Shown one piece after another: positions 8,634 through 17,061 of a stretch of 64,000 nt of DNA. The DNA comes from Nonomuraea dietziae (GTDB lineage: Bacteria > Actinomycetota > Actinomycetes > Streptosporangiales > Streptosporangiaceae). Where the stretch lies: the NCBI RefSeq assembly GCF_014195505.1, contig NZ_JACIBV010000002.1, positions 434,001-498,000 on the forward strand, read 5' to 3'. How positions within the stretch are numbered: position 1 is the stretch's first letter; each line of letters begins with the position of its first letter. The notes below the pieces were generated by a model, which had not been told where the DNA came from, searched no databases, and saw nothing but the letters and a program-made list of their open reading frames with translations. The translations under genes were made by a program, and so were the position numbers.

Positions 8634-9815
8634 GTGCCCGACGACGTGGTGCCCGACGACGTGGTGATCGTGGGCGCCTCCGCCGGTGGCCTGGCAGTGG
8701 CGGAGGCGCTTCGCCGCAAGGGCTACCAGGGCGGCCTGACGCTGCTGGGCGCCGAGTCGCATCCGCCCTACGACCGGCCGCCGCTGTCCAAGCAGGTGCT
8801 GTCAGGGGTGTGGGCGCGCGAGAGGGCGTACCTGCGGCAGGCGGACGAGCTGTCCGCGCTCGAGGCCGACTTCCTTCTGGGCGATCCCGCCGTCCGGCTG
8901 GACGTCGCGGCGCGCGAGGTGCTGACCGCGTCGGGACGCCTCCTGCGAGCGCGGGCCGTCGTCCTGGCCACCGGCCTGACTCCGGTCAGGTTCCAAGGCC
9001 AGGACGGACTGGCAGGCGTGCACACACTGCGGACCATGGATGACGCGCTCGGGCTTCGCGAGGACCTCCTGGACGGCGGACGGCTGGTCGTCGTGGGCGA
9101 GGGCGTGCTGGGTGCGGAGGTGGCCGCGACCGCGCGCGGCATGGGGGTCGACGTCACCCTCGTCGGCCTCGGTGACGCGGTCCTGGCCGACCAGCTCGGC
9201 GACCTGGTCGGCGGGATGCTCACCCGGCTGCACGCCGAGCGCGGCGTCCGGCTGCGGCTCGGCGTCGCGGTCGAGGGCCTGTCGGGTTCCGGCGGCAGGG
9301 TCTCGGGGGTACGGCTGGCCTCGGGCGAACTCCTGCCCGCCGAGACGGTCGTGGTGGCGATCGGCTCGCGCCCGGCGACCGGCTGGCTCCACGGCAGCGG
9401 GCTGTCCGTGCGTGACGGCGTGCGGTGCGACTCGCGCTGCCGCGCCGCCCCCGGCGTCTACGCCGTCGGCGACCTGGCCTCCTGGCACCACGAGAAACTG
9501 GATCGCAGGCTGCGGCTGGAGAACAGGACCAACGCCGTCGAACAGGCCCGGATCGTGGCGGCCAACCTCCTCGGCGAGGACCGGCCCTACCTTCCCCTGC
9601 CCTATTTCTGGACCGACCAGTACGACGCCAAGATCCAGGCTCACGGCTTCTTCCCTTCAGGCGCCAGGGTGGACGTGGTGGAGGGCGATCTCGAGCAGAA
9701 CCGCTTCGTCGCGCTCTATCACCGGGACGGGAAGGTCACCGGGGTACTCGGCTGGAACATGGCCAAGGCCGCCCGCCTGCACCGCGGCCGGGTGGCCGAC
9801 GCCATCGGCGACTGA
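8634..9815 (+). CDS. FAD-dependent ferredoxin reductase
   Basis: A 393-residue NAD(P)H-ferredoxin reductase of the putidaredoxin-reductase type. FAD-binding VGASAGGLAVAEALR is near the start, the ATG motif is VVLATGLTP, the NAD-binding motif is VVVGEGVLGAEVA, and the FAD-binding motif is GVYAVGDLASW. Two starts are possible: a TTG at 8628 overlapping the ferredoxin stop, or the GTG at 8634 used here. A 15-bp direct repeat (TGCCCGACGACGTGG) near the start complicates the choice. It feeds electrons through the ferredoxin to the P450. Confidence 0.9.
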   Translation: MPDDVVPDDVVIVGASAGGLAVAEALRRKGYQGGLTLLGAESHPPYDRPPLSKQVLSGVWARERAYLRQADELSALEADFLLGDPAVRLDVAAREVLTASGRLLRARAVVLATGLTPVRFQGQDGLAGVHTLRTMDDALGLREDLLDGGRLVVVGEGVLGAEVAATARGMGVDVTLVGLGDAVLADQLGDLVGGMLTRLHAERGVRLRLGVAVEGLSGSGGRVSGVRLASGELLPAETVVVAIGSRPATGWLHGSGLSVRDGVRCDSRCRAAPGVYAVGDLASWHHEKLDRRLRLENRTNAVEQARIVAANLLGEDRPYLPLPYFWTDQYDAKIQAHGFFPSGARVDVVEGDLEQNRFVALYHRDGKVTGVLGWNMAKAARLHRGRVADAIGD

Positions 9816-9901
9816 ACGCCGAGCGGCTCCCCCGTGATCGGCAGCGCCCCGCCCCGCGTCCCGGCTGGCGGGCGCTGCCTCATTGCGGACATAATCCCCG
9901 G

Positions 9902-11956
9902 ATGGACGGTCGGGGAGCTGCGTTGGCGCGCGTCATGGCGTGGGGTGTCGCGGTCGTGTCCCTGGTCGCGGTCGTGGTGGCGTTACTGATCCAGGCGCGG
10001 CTGCCCGAGGCGTGGCGGCCGTCCATCCCCGCCACGCCCGACCACGCGGCCGGGCTCGCCTTCCCGCTCGTCGGCGCCTTCGTCGTGGCGCGGCGTCCCA
10101 GGCTCGTCGTGGGCTGGCTGATGTGCGCGGGCGGGCTGTTCGCGGGGCTCAGCGTGCTCGTCGGGATGTTGATGTTCCAGGCGGCGGGCGCGGGGTCGAT
10201 GGAGACGGCGGGCGTGCTCCGCATCGCGTCTGGAATTACGTGGGCGTTCGGCGGCGGCATCCTCGCGGTCCTCGTGCCGTTGTTCGCGCCGGACGGCAGG
10301 CTGCCCTCGCCCGGGTGGCGGGTACATGTGGCGGTGAGCATGACGGTGTTCGCCACGCTCGCCTTCCTGCTCGCCGTCCGCCCGAAGCCCGCGCCCGGCG
10401 CGCTGCGCCGCCCCGCGGTCATCCCGAACCCGCTGAAGATCGAGGCGCTCGCGCCTGTCCACCTCCAGCTCTACGAGGCGGCCTACCTGGCCATGGAGGT
10501 GTGCGTCGTCGTGGCGCTGCTCGCGCTCGCCATGCGCTTTCGCAGGGCCGACTCCGCGATGCGCCGCCAGATCGCCTGGCCGCTCGTCACGTTCGCCGTC
10601 TACATCGTCTTCCTGCTGCTCGGCGACGACTACTGGGCGCCCGCCGTCTTCTGGACCACCCTGATCCCCGTCGCGCTCATGGTGTCGATACTGCGCTACC
10701 GGCTGTTCGGCATCGACACGGTCGTCAGCCGCGCCTTCGTGGCCACCGGCCTGATCGCGGCGGTCAGCGGCGTCTACTTCGGCGTGGGCGCCGTGTCGAG
10801 CCTGCTGGTCGCCGGATACCACCAGGTGGCGGGGCTGGCCGCGGCGCTGTTCGCCGGCGCGTTCTTCCAGCCGATGCGCCGCCTCCTGCAGCGGGCGGTG
10901 GACAGGCTGATGTACGGCCCCGTCGGCGATCCGCGCCTGCTGGCCGAGCGGCTCACGCAGGAGGTCAGGCGCGCGGACCCGGCCGAGGCCCTGAGCGTGG
11001 TCGTCGAGGTCGTGCGGGACGGCCTCGCGGTGGACGGCGCGGCCGTACGGGTGAGCGGGGGCCTGTCCGTCGAGAGCGGCGACGTCGGCGCCTCGCCCCG
11101 CGAGATCGCCCTGGTCTGGCACGGTGAGCCCGTAGGACGCCTGCTGATCGGCCGCCCGGGGGCGCGCAGGTTCGCCGCGGCGCACGACGAGCGGGTCATC
11201 GCGACGCTGCTGCCGTATGTCGCCGACGTGGCGCACGCCGCACGCATGGCGGCCGACCTGCAACGTTCACGTGAACGCATCCTGGCGGCCCGCGAGGAGG
11301 AACGCCGCAGGCTCCGCCGTGACCTGCACGACGGCCTCGGGCAGACGCTCGGCGCGATGGCCATGACGATCAACATCGCCCGCATCAGCATCAAGCGCGC
11401 TCCCGGCACCGCGGACGACCTGCTCAAGGACCTCCACAGCGGCATGGAGGCGGTCACGGGCGACATCCGGGAGCTGGTGTACGGCCTGCGCCCTCCCGCG
11501 CTCGACGACCTCGGCCTGGCGCAGGCCGTACGGCAGCTCGCCGAGGCGACGCTGACCAGGGCCGACGAGGAGGGCACCGCCGTCGAGGTGGTGGTGGACG
11601 GCGAGCTGGGCGACCTGCCCGCGGCCGTCGAGGTGGCCGCCTACCGCATCGCGCAGGAGGCGGTGACGAACGTGCGGCGGCACGCGCGGGCGTCGTCGGT
11701 CAGGATCGCCCTGGTCCGCGAGGCCGGCCAGTTCGTGGTCAGCGTCGAGGACGACGGCGTGGGCCTGCGTCAGGACTGCAGGGCGGGCGTCGGCACCTCG
11801 TCGATGCGCGAACGCGCGGCCGAGCTCGGCGGCTCCTGCTTCGTCACCTCCCGCCCGGGTGGCGGCACCCTGGTGGAGGCCAGGTTGCCGGCCGCCGCCC
11901 CGCTCGCCGAGGCGGGGCGGGCCGTCCGAGGAGCCGCGGGGTCGGCCCGCGAGTGA
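9902..11956 (+). CDS. Membrane sensor histidine kinase (NarL/DesK class), no adjacent regulator
   Basis: A 684-residue kinase. The N-terminal half is a multi-span membrane domain (roughly eight hydrophobic segments up to about residue 325). A GAF-like segment follows. The dimerisation domain (EEERRRLRRDLHDGLGQTLG) has phosphoacceptor His476, and the C-terminal HATPase domain has NVRRHARA and DDGVGL. This is the HisKA_3 type that normally pairs with a LuxR-type response regulator. None lies next to it: the P450 operon ends 86 bp upstream and an acetyltransferase is convergent downstream. Partner and signal are unknown. Confidence 0.9.
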   Translation: MDGRGAALARVMAWGVAVVSLVAVVVALLIQARLPEAWRPSIPATPDHAAGLAFPLVGAFVVARRPRLVVGWLMCAGGLFAGLSVLVGMLMFQAAGAGSMETAGVLRIASGITWAFGGGILAVLVPLFAPDGRLPSPGWRVHVAVSMTVFATLAFLLAVRPKPAPGALRRPAVIPNPLKIEALAPVHLQLYEAAYLAMEVCVVVALLALAMRFRRADSAMRRQIAWPLVTFAVYIVFLLLGDDYWAPAVFWTTLIPVALMVSILRYRLFGIDTVVSRAFVATGLIAAVSGVYFGVGAVSSLLVAGYHQVAGLAAALFAGAFFQPMRRLLQRAVDRLMYGPVGDPRLLAERLTQEVRRADPAEALSVVVEVVRDGLAVDGAAVRVSGGLSVESGDVGASPREIALVWHGEPVGRLLIGRPGARRFAAAHDERVIATLLPYVADVAHAARMAADLQRSRERILAAREEERRRLRRDLHDGLGQTLGAMAMTINIARISIKRAPGTADDLLKDLHSGMEAVTGDIRELVYGLRPPALDDLGLAQAVRQLAEATLTRADEEGTAVEVVVDGELGDLPAAVEVAAYRIAQEAVTNVRRHARASSVRIALVREAGQFVVSVEDDGVGLRQDCRAGVGTSSMRERAAELGGSCFVTSRPGGGTLVEARLPAAAPLAEAGRAVRGAAGSARE

Positions 11957-11993
11957 CGGGACGACCGCGGGGTGAGGCGGACGGCGAGCGCGA

Positions 11994-12488
11994 TCAGCCG
12001 CCGAACCGGCTCAGCTCGAGGGTGTACTCGAGCGCGGGGCGGCCGTCCAGCACGGTCTCGCAGGTGGGAACGAAGCCGGTGCGGGCCAGCACGGCCTGCG
12101 AGGCGAGGTTGTCCAGCGTCGTCGCCGCTCGCAGCGTCGTCAGGGCGTACTCGGTGGCGGCCAGGGCGCACACCTGGCGGACGGCGGCGGTGGCCAGGCC
12201 CTGGCCCGAGGCGCTCTTGGCGATCCTGTAGCCGAGCTCGGCCGAGCCGTCCGCCACGTCGACCAGGTTGACGCGGCCCAGGACCACGCCGTCGCCGTCC
12301 ACGAGCACGTGGAAGTGGATCACCCCTGCGGCCTGCTCGGCCAGCAGGGCGGCGTGGCGTGCGTCGAACTCGGCGAAGTAGGCGTCACCGCGGTCGGGGA
12401 TCGAGGCGGCGAAATAGGCCCTGTTCTCCCGTTCGAACGCGAGCAGGGCGGAAGCGTGGTCGGAGCGGAGGCGCTGCAGCTCGGGCAT
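11994..12488 (-). CDS. GNAT acetyltransferase, RimJ/RimL-like
   Basis: A 164-residue GNAT protein. The N-terminal segment LLAFERENRAYFAASIPDRG and the acetyl-CoA region ELGYRIAKSASGQGLATAAV match the RimJ/RimL-type acetyltransferases that modify protein N-termini or small amines. The C-terminal NLASQAVLARTGF motif is typical. The ATG at 12488 places the conserved region correctly. It is convergent with the sensor kinase gene. The acceptor cannot be inferred. Confidence 0.85.
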   Translation of the reverse strand: MPELQRLRSDHASALLAFERENRAYFAASIPDRGDAYFAEFDARHAALLAEQAAGVIHFHVLVDGDGVVLGRVNLVDVADGSAELGYRIAKSASGQGLATAAVRQVCALAATEYALTTLRAATTLDNLASQAVLARTGFVPTCETVLDGRPALEYTLELSRFGG

Positions 12489-12523
12489 GGGACGCACGCT
12501 ACCTGGACCGCCCGGCATGCGGC

Positions 12524-12555
12524 TTTCACGGTCATCGCTTTTCACGGTCATCGCT
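12524..12555. repeat. Two perfect tandem copies of a 16-bp unit
   Basis: TTTCACGGTCATCGCT occurs twice head to tail, at 12524-12539 and 12540-12555, about 35 bp upstream of the minus-strand acetyltransferase gene. It may be a regulator-binding tandem or a slippage product. Confidence 0.7.
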
Positions 12556-12600
12556 CGAAGCCGCCGGGCGACGCCATCCCGGCCATCCCCCAGCAGGCCG

Positions 12601-13035
12601 TCAGCCGGCGCGCAGCGCCTCGACGACCGCGACGGCCTCCTGCAGCAGCTCGACGGGGCAGCCCCAGTAGTCGTAGATGCCGCCGCGCGCACGGTTGCTG
12701 CCGCAGATGACGAAGACGCCGGTACCCAGCTCGGCCTTGAGGTGGCTGGCCAGCCAGCCGACGAAGCCGCTGTTGTCGAGGTCGGCGGGGAAGTGGAAGG
12801 AGAAGACGCCGAAGCGTTCGGACTCTCCGCCGTCCCGCGGCAGGGGGACCAGCCTGCTCCAGCTCTCGCTGTCGCGGACCACCGCCAGGGTATCATCGGT
12901 GAGCGCCGGCGGGCGATCGGCGGGGAACTCCTCGAAGTGCCACACGCCGTCGTGCACGGTGAGGTCGGCCATGGAGATCACCTGGCGCAGGCGCTCCTCG
13001 GTCTGTTGCCGGGTCTCCACACTGACGCTGACCAT
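12601..13035 (-). CDS. Conserved hypothetical protein, DUF6196-like
   Basis: A 144-residue soluble protein with no signal peptide or membrane segment. It reads as one alpha-beta domain (FGVFSFHFPADLDNSGFVGW, then FVICGSNRARGGIYDYWGCP). I associate this pattern with the actinobacterial DUF6196 family, from memory only. Function is unknown. Its start is 17 bases after a putative promoter box TCTAGA that is shared with the amidohydrolase gene at 16963. Confidence 0.6.
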   Translation of the reverse strand: MVSVSVETRQQTEERLRQVISMADLTVHDGVWHFEEFPADRPPALTDDTLAVVRDSESWSRLVPLPRDGGESERFGVFSFHFPADLDNSGFVGWLASHLKAELGTGVFVICGSNRARGGIYDYWGCPVELLQEAVAVVEALRAG

Positions 13036-13052
13036 GGCAGGGCCCCCGATCC

Positions 13053-13079
13053 TCTAGACCGTGATCCGCTCGGGATCAC
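13053..13079 (-). promoter_or_regulatory. Putative promoter box with GTGATC inverted repeat
   Basis: Plus-strand order is TCTAGA, CC, GTGATCC, GCTCG, GGATCAC. The outer heptamers form a perfect inverted repeat with a 5-bp centre. On the minus strand TCTAGA sits where a -10 element would be for the gene starting at 13035. The same arrangement recurs at 16973-16998. Confidence 0.5.
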
Positions 13080-13146
13080 CGGACGGCCGCCATCCTCGCA
13101 CACCGCGCCCTGCCGCCTGCCGCCGAGGCGCTCGCAGCGGGCCACC

Positions 13147-13193
13147 GGCTCGTTCCCGCGGGCGAGGACGCCGCCTCGGCGCGGGAACGAGCC
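13147..13193 (-). terminator. Strong hairpin terminator after galE
   Basis: A 13-bp perfect stem GGCTCGTTCCCGC/GCGGGAACGAGCC, with an inner CGAGG/CCTCG stem, begins 11 bases after the galE stop. There is no T-run, as is usual in actinomycetes. It should stop transcription of thyX-galE and insulate the next gene. Confidence 0.8.
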
Positions 13194-13203
13194 CGAACTC
13201 TCG

Positions 13204-14181
13204 TCAGCCCAGGATCTCCGGGCGGATCCTGGCCCATTCCAGCGAGTGCCTGATGCCCTCGGCCACCGTGTGGCGAGGCTCCCACTCCAGCAGGCGCCTG
13301 GCCAGCTCCGTGCGGGTGTAGGCGCCCGCCACGTCACCAGGCCTCGGCCCCGTCTCCACGACCTCGATGGGCCGCTCGACCACCTCGTTGAAGGCGGCCA
13401 CCAGCTCCCGCACCGTCGTTCCCCTGCCGGTGCCGAGGTTGATGACGTCCTCGGTGAAGGAGCCGAACCGCTCGAGAGCGGCCACGTGCGCCGTGGCGAG
13501 GTCCCACACGTGGATGTAGTCGCGGATGCCCGAGCCGTCGCGGGTCGGCCACGACGTGCCGGTGACCTGGAACGGCGTGCCCTCCTCCCACGCCTCGATC
13601 ATCTTGCCGAGCGCGTGGCTGGGCCTGCGCAGCTGCAGTCCCGTGCGCATCTTGGGGTCGGCGCCGATCGGGTTGAAGTAGCGCAGCGACAGGATCCTGA
13701 TCGGCTGCGTGGCGCTGATGTCGGCGAACATCCCCTCACACACGGCCTTGGTCCGCGCGTACGGGCTCTGCGGCGCGAGCCCCGAGCTCTCGTCGACGGT
13801 GAAGTCGTCGCCCGCCTCGTAGATCGAGGCCGACGAGCTGAAGATCATTTTATCGCAGCCGTTGCGCAGCAGGTGCTCGACGAAGTCGAGGCTCTTGGCC
13901 ACGTTGGCGCGGTAGTAGCCGACGGGGTCGGCCACCGAGTCGGGCACCACGATGAGCGCCGCGCAGTGGACGACGGCCTCGATGTCGGGATGCTCGGCGA
14001 AGATCGTGTCGATCAGGCCGCCGTCGGCGATGTCACCCTCGTAGAAGGCGCGCCCCCGCGCGAACTCCCTGCGCCCGGTGACCAGGCTGTCGAGGACGAC
14101 CGGCGTGATGCCGGCGTCGAGGCAGGCCGAGGCGACGGTGCTGCCGATGTATCCGGCCCCGCCGGAGATGAGGACCTTCAC
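13204..14181 (-). CDS. galE: UDP-glucose 4-epimerase
   Basis: A 325-residue extended SDR that interconverts UDP-glucose and UDP-galactose. The NAD loop is GGAGYIGS at residues 7-14. The catalytic Ser-Tyr-Lys is met by SSSASIYEA and SPYARTKAVCE. Sugar-nucleotide-binding residues fall in LRYFNPIGADP and GTSWPTRDGSGIRDYIHVWD, and the C-terminal GDVAGAYT region is typical. Full length for the family. Its ATGA start overlaps the thyX stop by four bases, so the two are translationally coupled. Confidence 0.93.
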   Translation of the reverse strand: MKVLISGGAGYIGSTVASACLDAGITPVVLDSLVTGRREFARGRAFYEGDIADGGLIDTIFAEHPDIEAVVHCAALIVVPDSVADPVGYYRANVAKSLDFVEHLLRNGCDKMIFSSSASIYEAGDDFTVDESSGLAPQSPYARTKAVCEGMFADISATQPIRILSLRYFNPIGADPKMRTGLQLRRPSHALGKMIEAWEEGTPFQVTGTSWPTRDGSGIRDYIHVWDLATAHVAALERFGSFTEDVINLGTGRGTTVRELVAAFNEVVERPIEVVETGPRPGDVAGAYTRTELARRLLEWEPRHTVAEGIRHSLEWARIRPEILG

Positions 14182-14900
14182 GGGGCGACCCGCCCGTTGG
14201 CGACGAAGGCGGCGTGCGTGAGGGGCATGAGCTCGGCCCAGGCGGCCTCCATCTTCTCCGCCACCATCTCGATCTCACGCTGCGGGAAGGAGGGCACCTT
14301 GGCCTGCTCGTTCTTGGTGCGCAACGACAGGAAGTGCATGAGGGAGCGGGCGTTGCAGGTGGCGTACATCGTGGAGAACAGACCCACGGGCAGGACGGCG
14401 CGGGCCACCTCACGGGCCACGCCCGCCTCCAGCATCTCCTGGTAGGCGGCGTACGCCTGCCGGTAGGCGCCCTCCATCGCCTCGGTGACGAGCTTGTGCT
14501 GCTCGGGCGAGCCGTCGACGAAGACGTAGCGGCCCGGCTTGCCCTCCTGGACGAGCTTGCGCTCATGGCCCGGCACGTAGAAGACGGGCTGGAGCTCCCT
14601 GTAACGGCCACTCTCCTCGTTGTAGGACCAGCCGACTCGGTGCCTCATGAACTCGCGGAACACCAGGATCGGGGCGCTGACGAAGAACGTCATGGAGTTG
14701 TGCTCGAACGGGCTGCCGTGTCTGTCGCGCATCAGATAGTTGATCAGCCCCTTGGACCGCTCGGGATCCTTGCCGACCTCCTCGAGTGACTGCTCCCCCG
14801 CGGTCGACACCCTGGCGGCCCAGAGCACATCCGTGTCGGACGCGCTGTGCTTGACGAGTTCGACCGTGACGTCGTTCAGGAAACGCGGCTCGTCGCTCAC
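14178..14900 (-). CDS. thyX: Flavin-dependent thymidylate synthase
   Basis: A 240-residue ThyX that makes dTMP from dUMP using methylene-tetrahydrofolate and FAD. The ThyX signature RHRVGWSYNEESGRY is present, as are the dUMP-binding SPFEHNSMTF and the C-terminal ATCNARSLMHFLSLR region. The start is GTG at 14900. The gene heads a two-gene unit with galE, an unusual pairing: thyX is more often next to dapA or dapB. It is divergent from the P-loop protein gene. Confidence 0.95.
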   Translation of the reverse strand: MSDEPRFLNDVTVELVKHSASDTDVLWAARVSTAGEQSLEEVGKDPERSKGLINYLMRDRHGSPFEHNSMTFFVSAPILVFREFMRHRVGWSYNEESGRYRELQPVFYVPGHERKLVQEGKPGRYVFVDGSPEQHKLVTEAMEGAYRQAYAAYQEMLEAGVAREVARAVLPVGLFSTMYATCNARSLMHFLSLRTKNEQAKVPSFPQREIEMVAEKMEAAWAELMPLTHAAFVANGRVAP

Positions 14901-15017
14901 TTAGTGGATCCCCCTTGTGCTCGGCGTTCTGGCCGCCCGCCATCGTACGCCCGTCGTCACAGAGAACGGGCCCTCGCACCGCGCCTTGACTGCGGCTCCC
15001 GGCTAGTCTCTCCTGAC

Positions 15018-15830
15018 GTGAACGTGCTGTGGATCGGGGGGCCGCCGGGATCGGGGAAGACGACCGTGGCCAGGAGGCTGGCGCGCCTTCACGGTCTGCG
15101 GCGCTACGACTCCGACGCCCGCACCTGGGCGCATCGCGACCTGGCCGTCAAGGCGGGTCATCCGGCCGCGCTGCGGTTCGAGGAGTTGACGCCCGCGCAG
15201 CGCGCCGCCGCTCCGATGGAGGAGCGCCTGGCCATGTGGCTGCAGGCCGAGCGCGGCCCCATGACCGTCGCCGACCTGCGCGCGCTGCCGTCCTCGCCGC
15301 TGACCGTGGCCGAGGGCACGCAGGTGCTGCCGGGGATGCTGCCTCCCGGAAGCAGGGCGGTGTGGCTGGTGCCGCCCGCCGAGGTACGGCTGGCCAGGCT
15401 GAGGGCGCGGCACGGGCCCGGCTGGGCGGCCGAGCTCTACCTTCGCCTCGGCGAGCTGATCGAGGCGGAGGTGGAGCGGGCCGGTGTCGCGGTCATCACG
15501 CGGGAGGACGCGCTGCCCGAGGTCGAGCGCTTCTTCGCCGCGGAGCTGGCGGCGGGTCCGCTGGCGCGGGGGCCCGAGGAGCGAGCGCGGTTGCTGCGTG
15601 AGGCCAACGAGGCGGTGGTCGAGCAGTACCGGGCCTTCTTCGCCCGGCCGTGGAGCCCCGACGCCTCCGAGACGACCGCCCGGCCGTTCGTGTGCGAGTG
15701 CGCCGATCCGCGCTGCGACGTCCAGGTGTCTCTGGTGATCGAGCGGCTGCCCCCGGAGCCCGTGCTGGCGCCGGGGCATCGCCCCTGGAACCGGCCGGAA
15801 CGGGCCGGCGTGAGCGGTCAGAGCCGGTAG
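15018..15830 (+). CDS. P-loop NTPase of kinase type, hypothetical
   Basis: A 270-residue protein with a Walker A motif at the extreme N-terminus (GGPPGSGKTT) and a short kinase-like fold (VAEGTQVLPGMLP, then VWLVPPAEVRLARLRARHG). The C-terminus has FVCECADPRCDVQVSL, a small Cys motif seen in several actinobacterial proteins. The GTG at 15018 is chosen because the P-loop follows within ten residues. It resembles small-molecule or nucleotide kinases, but no substrate can be assigned. The last 13 bases overlap the convergent amidohydrolase gene. Confidence 0.75.
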   Translation: MNVLWIGGPPGSGKTTVARRLARLHGLRRYDSDARTWAHRDLAVKAGHPAALRFEELTPAQRAAAPMEERLAMWLQAERGPMTVADLRALPSSPLTVAEGTQVLPGMLPPGSRAVWLVPPAEVRLARLRARHGPGWAAELYLRLGELIEAEVERAGVAVITREDALPEVERFFAAELAAGPLARGPEERARLLREANEAVVEQYRAFFARPWSPDASETTARPFVCECADPRCDVQVSLVIERLPPEPVLAPGHRPWNRPERAGVSGQSR

Positions 15831-16963
15831 ACGCGGCGGGCGTTGCCCGAGCCCGCCATGTGGGCGACGCGGGCGGCGTCGGCCGCGCTCCACTCCCCCG
15901 ACTCCACGCGCCTGCCCAGCGCGCCGGCCATGCCGAGCCTGAAGTAGACGGCCCCGAGGTGGCAGCCCTCGGCCAGGCCGTAGCAGTCGGAGCTGAACAG
16001 CTGCTTGTGGAAGGGCACCAGTTCGAGCAGCTCGTCGAGGATCCTGGCCGACCCCGCGGCGGTGTGGGTGAGCGTGAGGCCGACGTCGACGTAGACGTGC
16101 GGGAAGACCGAGGCGAGGTAGGCGGCCTGGCGGTGGAAGGGGTAGCAGTGCAGCAGCACGACGGGGATGCCGAGCGGCTGCAGGGCACGGATGAAGCCGG
16201 TCATCTGGGCGGGGTCGGCGCGCGACATGTCGAGGTCGGCGTCGCCGTAGCCGGTGTGGAACTGGATCGGCAGGGCGCGGTCGCGGGCCACGTCGACGGC
16301 GGTCCAGAGCAGGTGGCGCAGCAGGATCGGATCGACCAGGCGCTCTCGCGGGTCGGACAGGCGGCGGTTGGCGGCGGCGATGACCGAGCCCCTGCTGGGT
16401 CTGGAGGGGTCGAAGTCGAGGCCGCAGCGGTAGGCGATGATCGACTTGAGGCCGACGGCGCGGGCCGCCCTGGCGACGAGCTCCTCGCCGAGGCTGTCCA
16501 TGTAGTCGACGGCGACCGCCGCGCTGTCGGCGATGTCCTGCTCGACCTGCTCGAGCCTGACGATCTCGTCGGCCGCGGCGCCGCCGTGGCGGCCCATCTC
16601 GGCGGCCGAGAGCAGGTCGGGGGCCTCCAGTCCGGTGTCGACGAGGAAGGCGACCACCCCTGAGGCCTGCAGCAGCCTCCTGTTGACCTCTCCCGCGCCG
16701 AGCTCCTGGCGCCTGCCCAGGTAGACGGCGGGGGCGACGTGCGGTTCGAGGCCGAGCACGGGGGCGCACCAGCGGCGGATGGCCGCGCCGAGCGGGGTGT
16801 CGAAGTGTGTGGTTCCCGGCGGGGCGGGTGTGCGCGACTCGCCGATCAGCAGCTCGAACTGGGCCCTGCTGAGGTCGTCGCGGCGCACCCCGTGGCAGTG
16901 GTGGTCGACGAGCGGGGCGAGCAGGGCGTCGCGCACCGCATCCGGCAGGTCTACGGGGAGCAT
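15818..16963 (-). CDS. Amidohydrolase (metal-dependent, TIM-barrel)
   Basis: A 381-residue member of the amidohydrolase-2 group. Metal and catalytic motifs are DHHCHG near residue 19, FHTGYGD mid-protein, HCYPFHRQA, and SSDCYGLAEG near the C-terminus. Related proteins are sometimes fused or adjacent to glutamine-synthetase-like enzymes, but none is next to it here. The ATG at 16963 places the first metal motif correctly. A promoter-like TCTAGA lies nine bases upstream, so the mRNA may be nearly leaderless. The reaction is likely a hydrolysis or decarboxylation. The substrate is unknown. Confidence 0.82.
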   Translation of the reverse strand: MLPVDLPDAVRDALLAPLVDHHCHGVRRDDLSRAQFELLIGESRTPAPPGTTHFDTPLGAAIRRWCAPVLGLEPHVAPAVYLGRRQELGAGEVNRRLLQASGVVAFLVDTGLEAPDLLSAAEMGRHGGAAADEIVRLEQVEQDIADSAAVAVDYMDSLGEELVARAARAVGLKSIIAYRCGLDFDPSRPSRGSVIAAANRRLSDPRERLVDPILLRHLLWTAVDVARDRALPIQFHTGYGDADLDMSRADPAQMTGFIRALQPLGIPVVLLHCYPFHRQAAYLASVFPHVYVDVGLTLTHTAAGSARILDELLELVPFHKQLFSSDCYGLAEGCHLGAVYFRLGMAGALGRRVESGEWSAADAARVAHMAGSGNARRVYRL

Positions 16964-16972
16964 GCGCCTGAC

Positions 16973-16998
16973 TCTAGAGCGTGATCGCCGGCGAGATC
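16973..16998 (-). promoter_or_regulatory. Second copy of the TCTAGA-GTGATC element
   Basis: Plus-strand order is TCTAGA, GC, GTGATC, a 6-bp centre, GAGATC. It matches the element at 13053-13079 in order and spacing and lies directly upstream of the amidohydrolase start. Confidence 0.45.
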
Positions 16999-17061
16999 CG
17001 GGCTTTTGCCCACTGCGTACGTTGGGGCGACCCCGGCCGCGCGGCCGGGGTCGCGTGTCCT

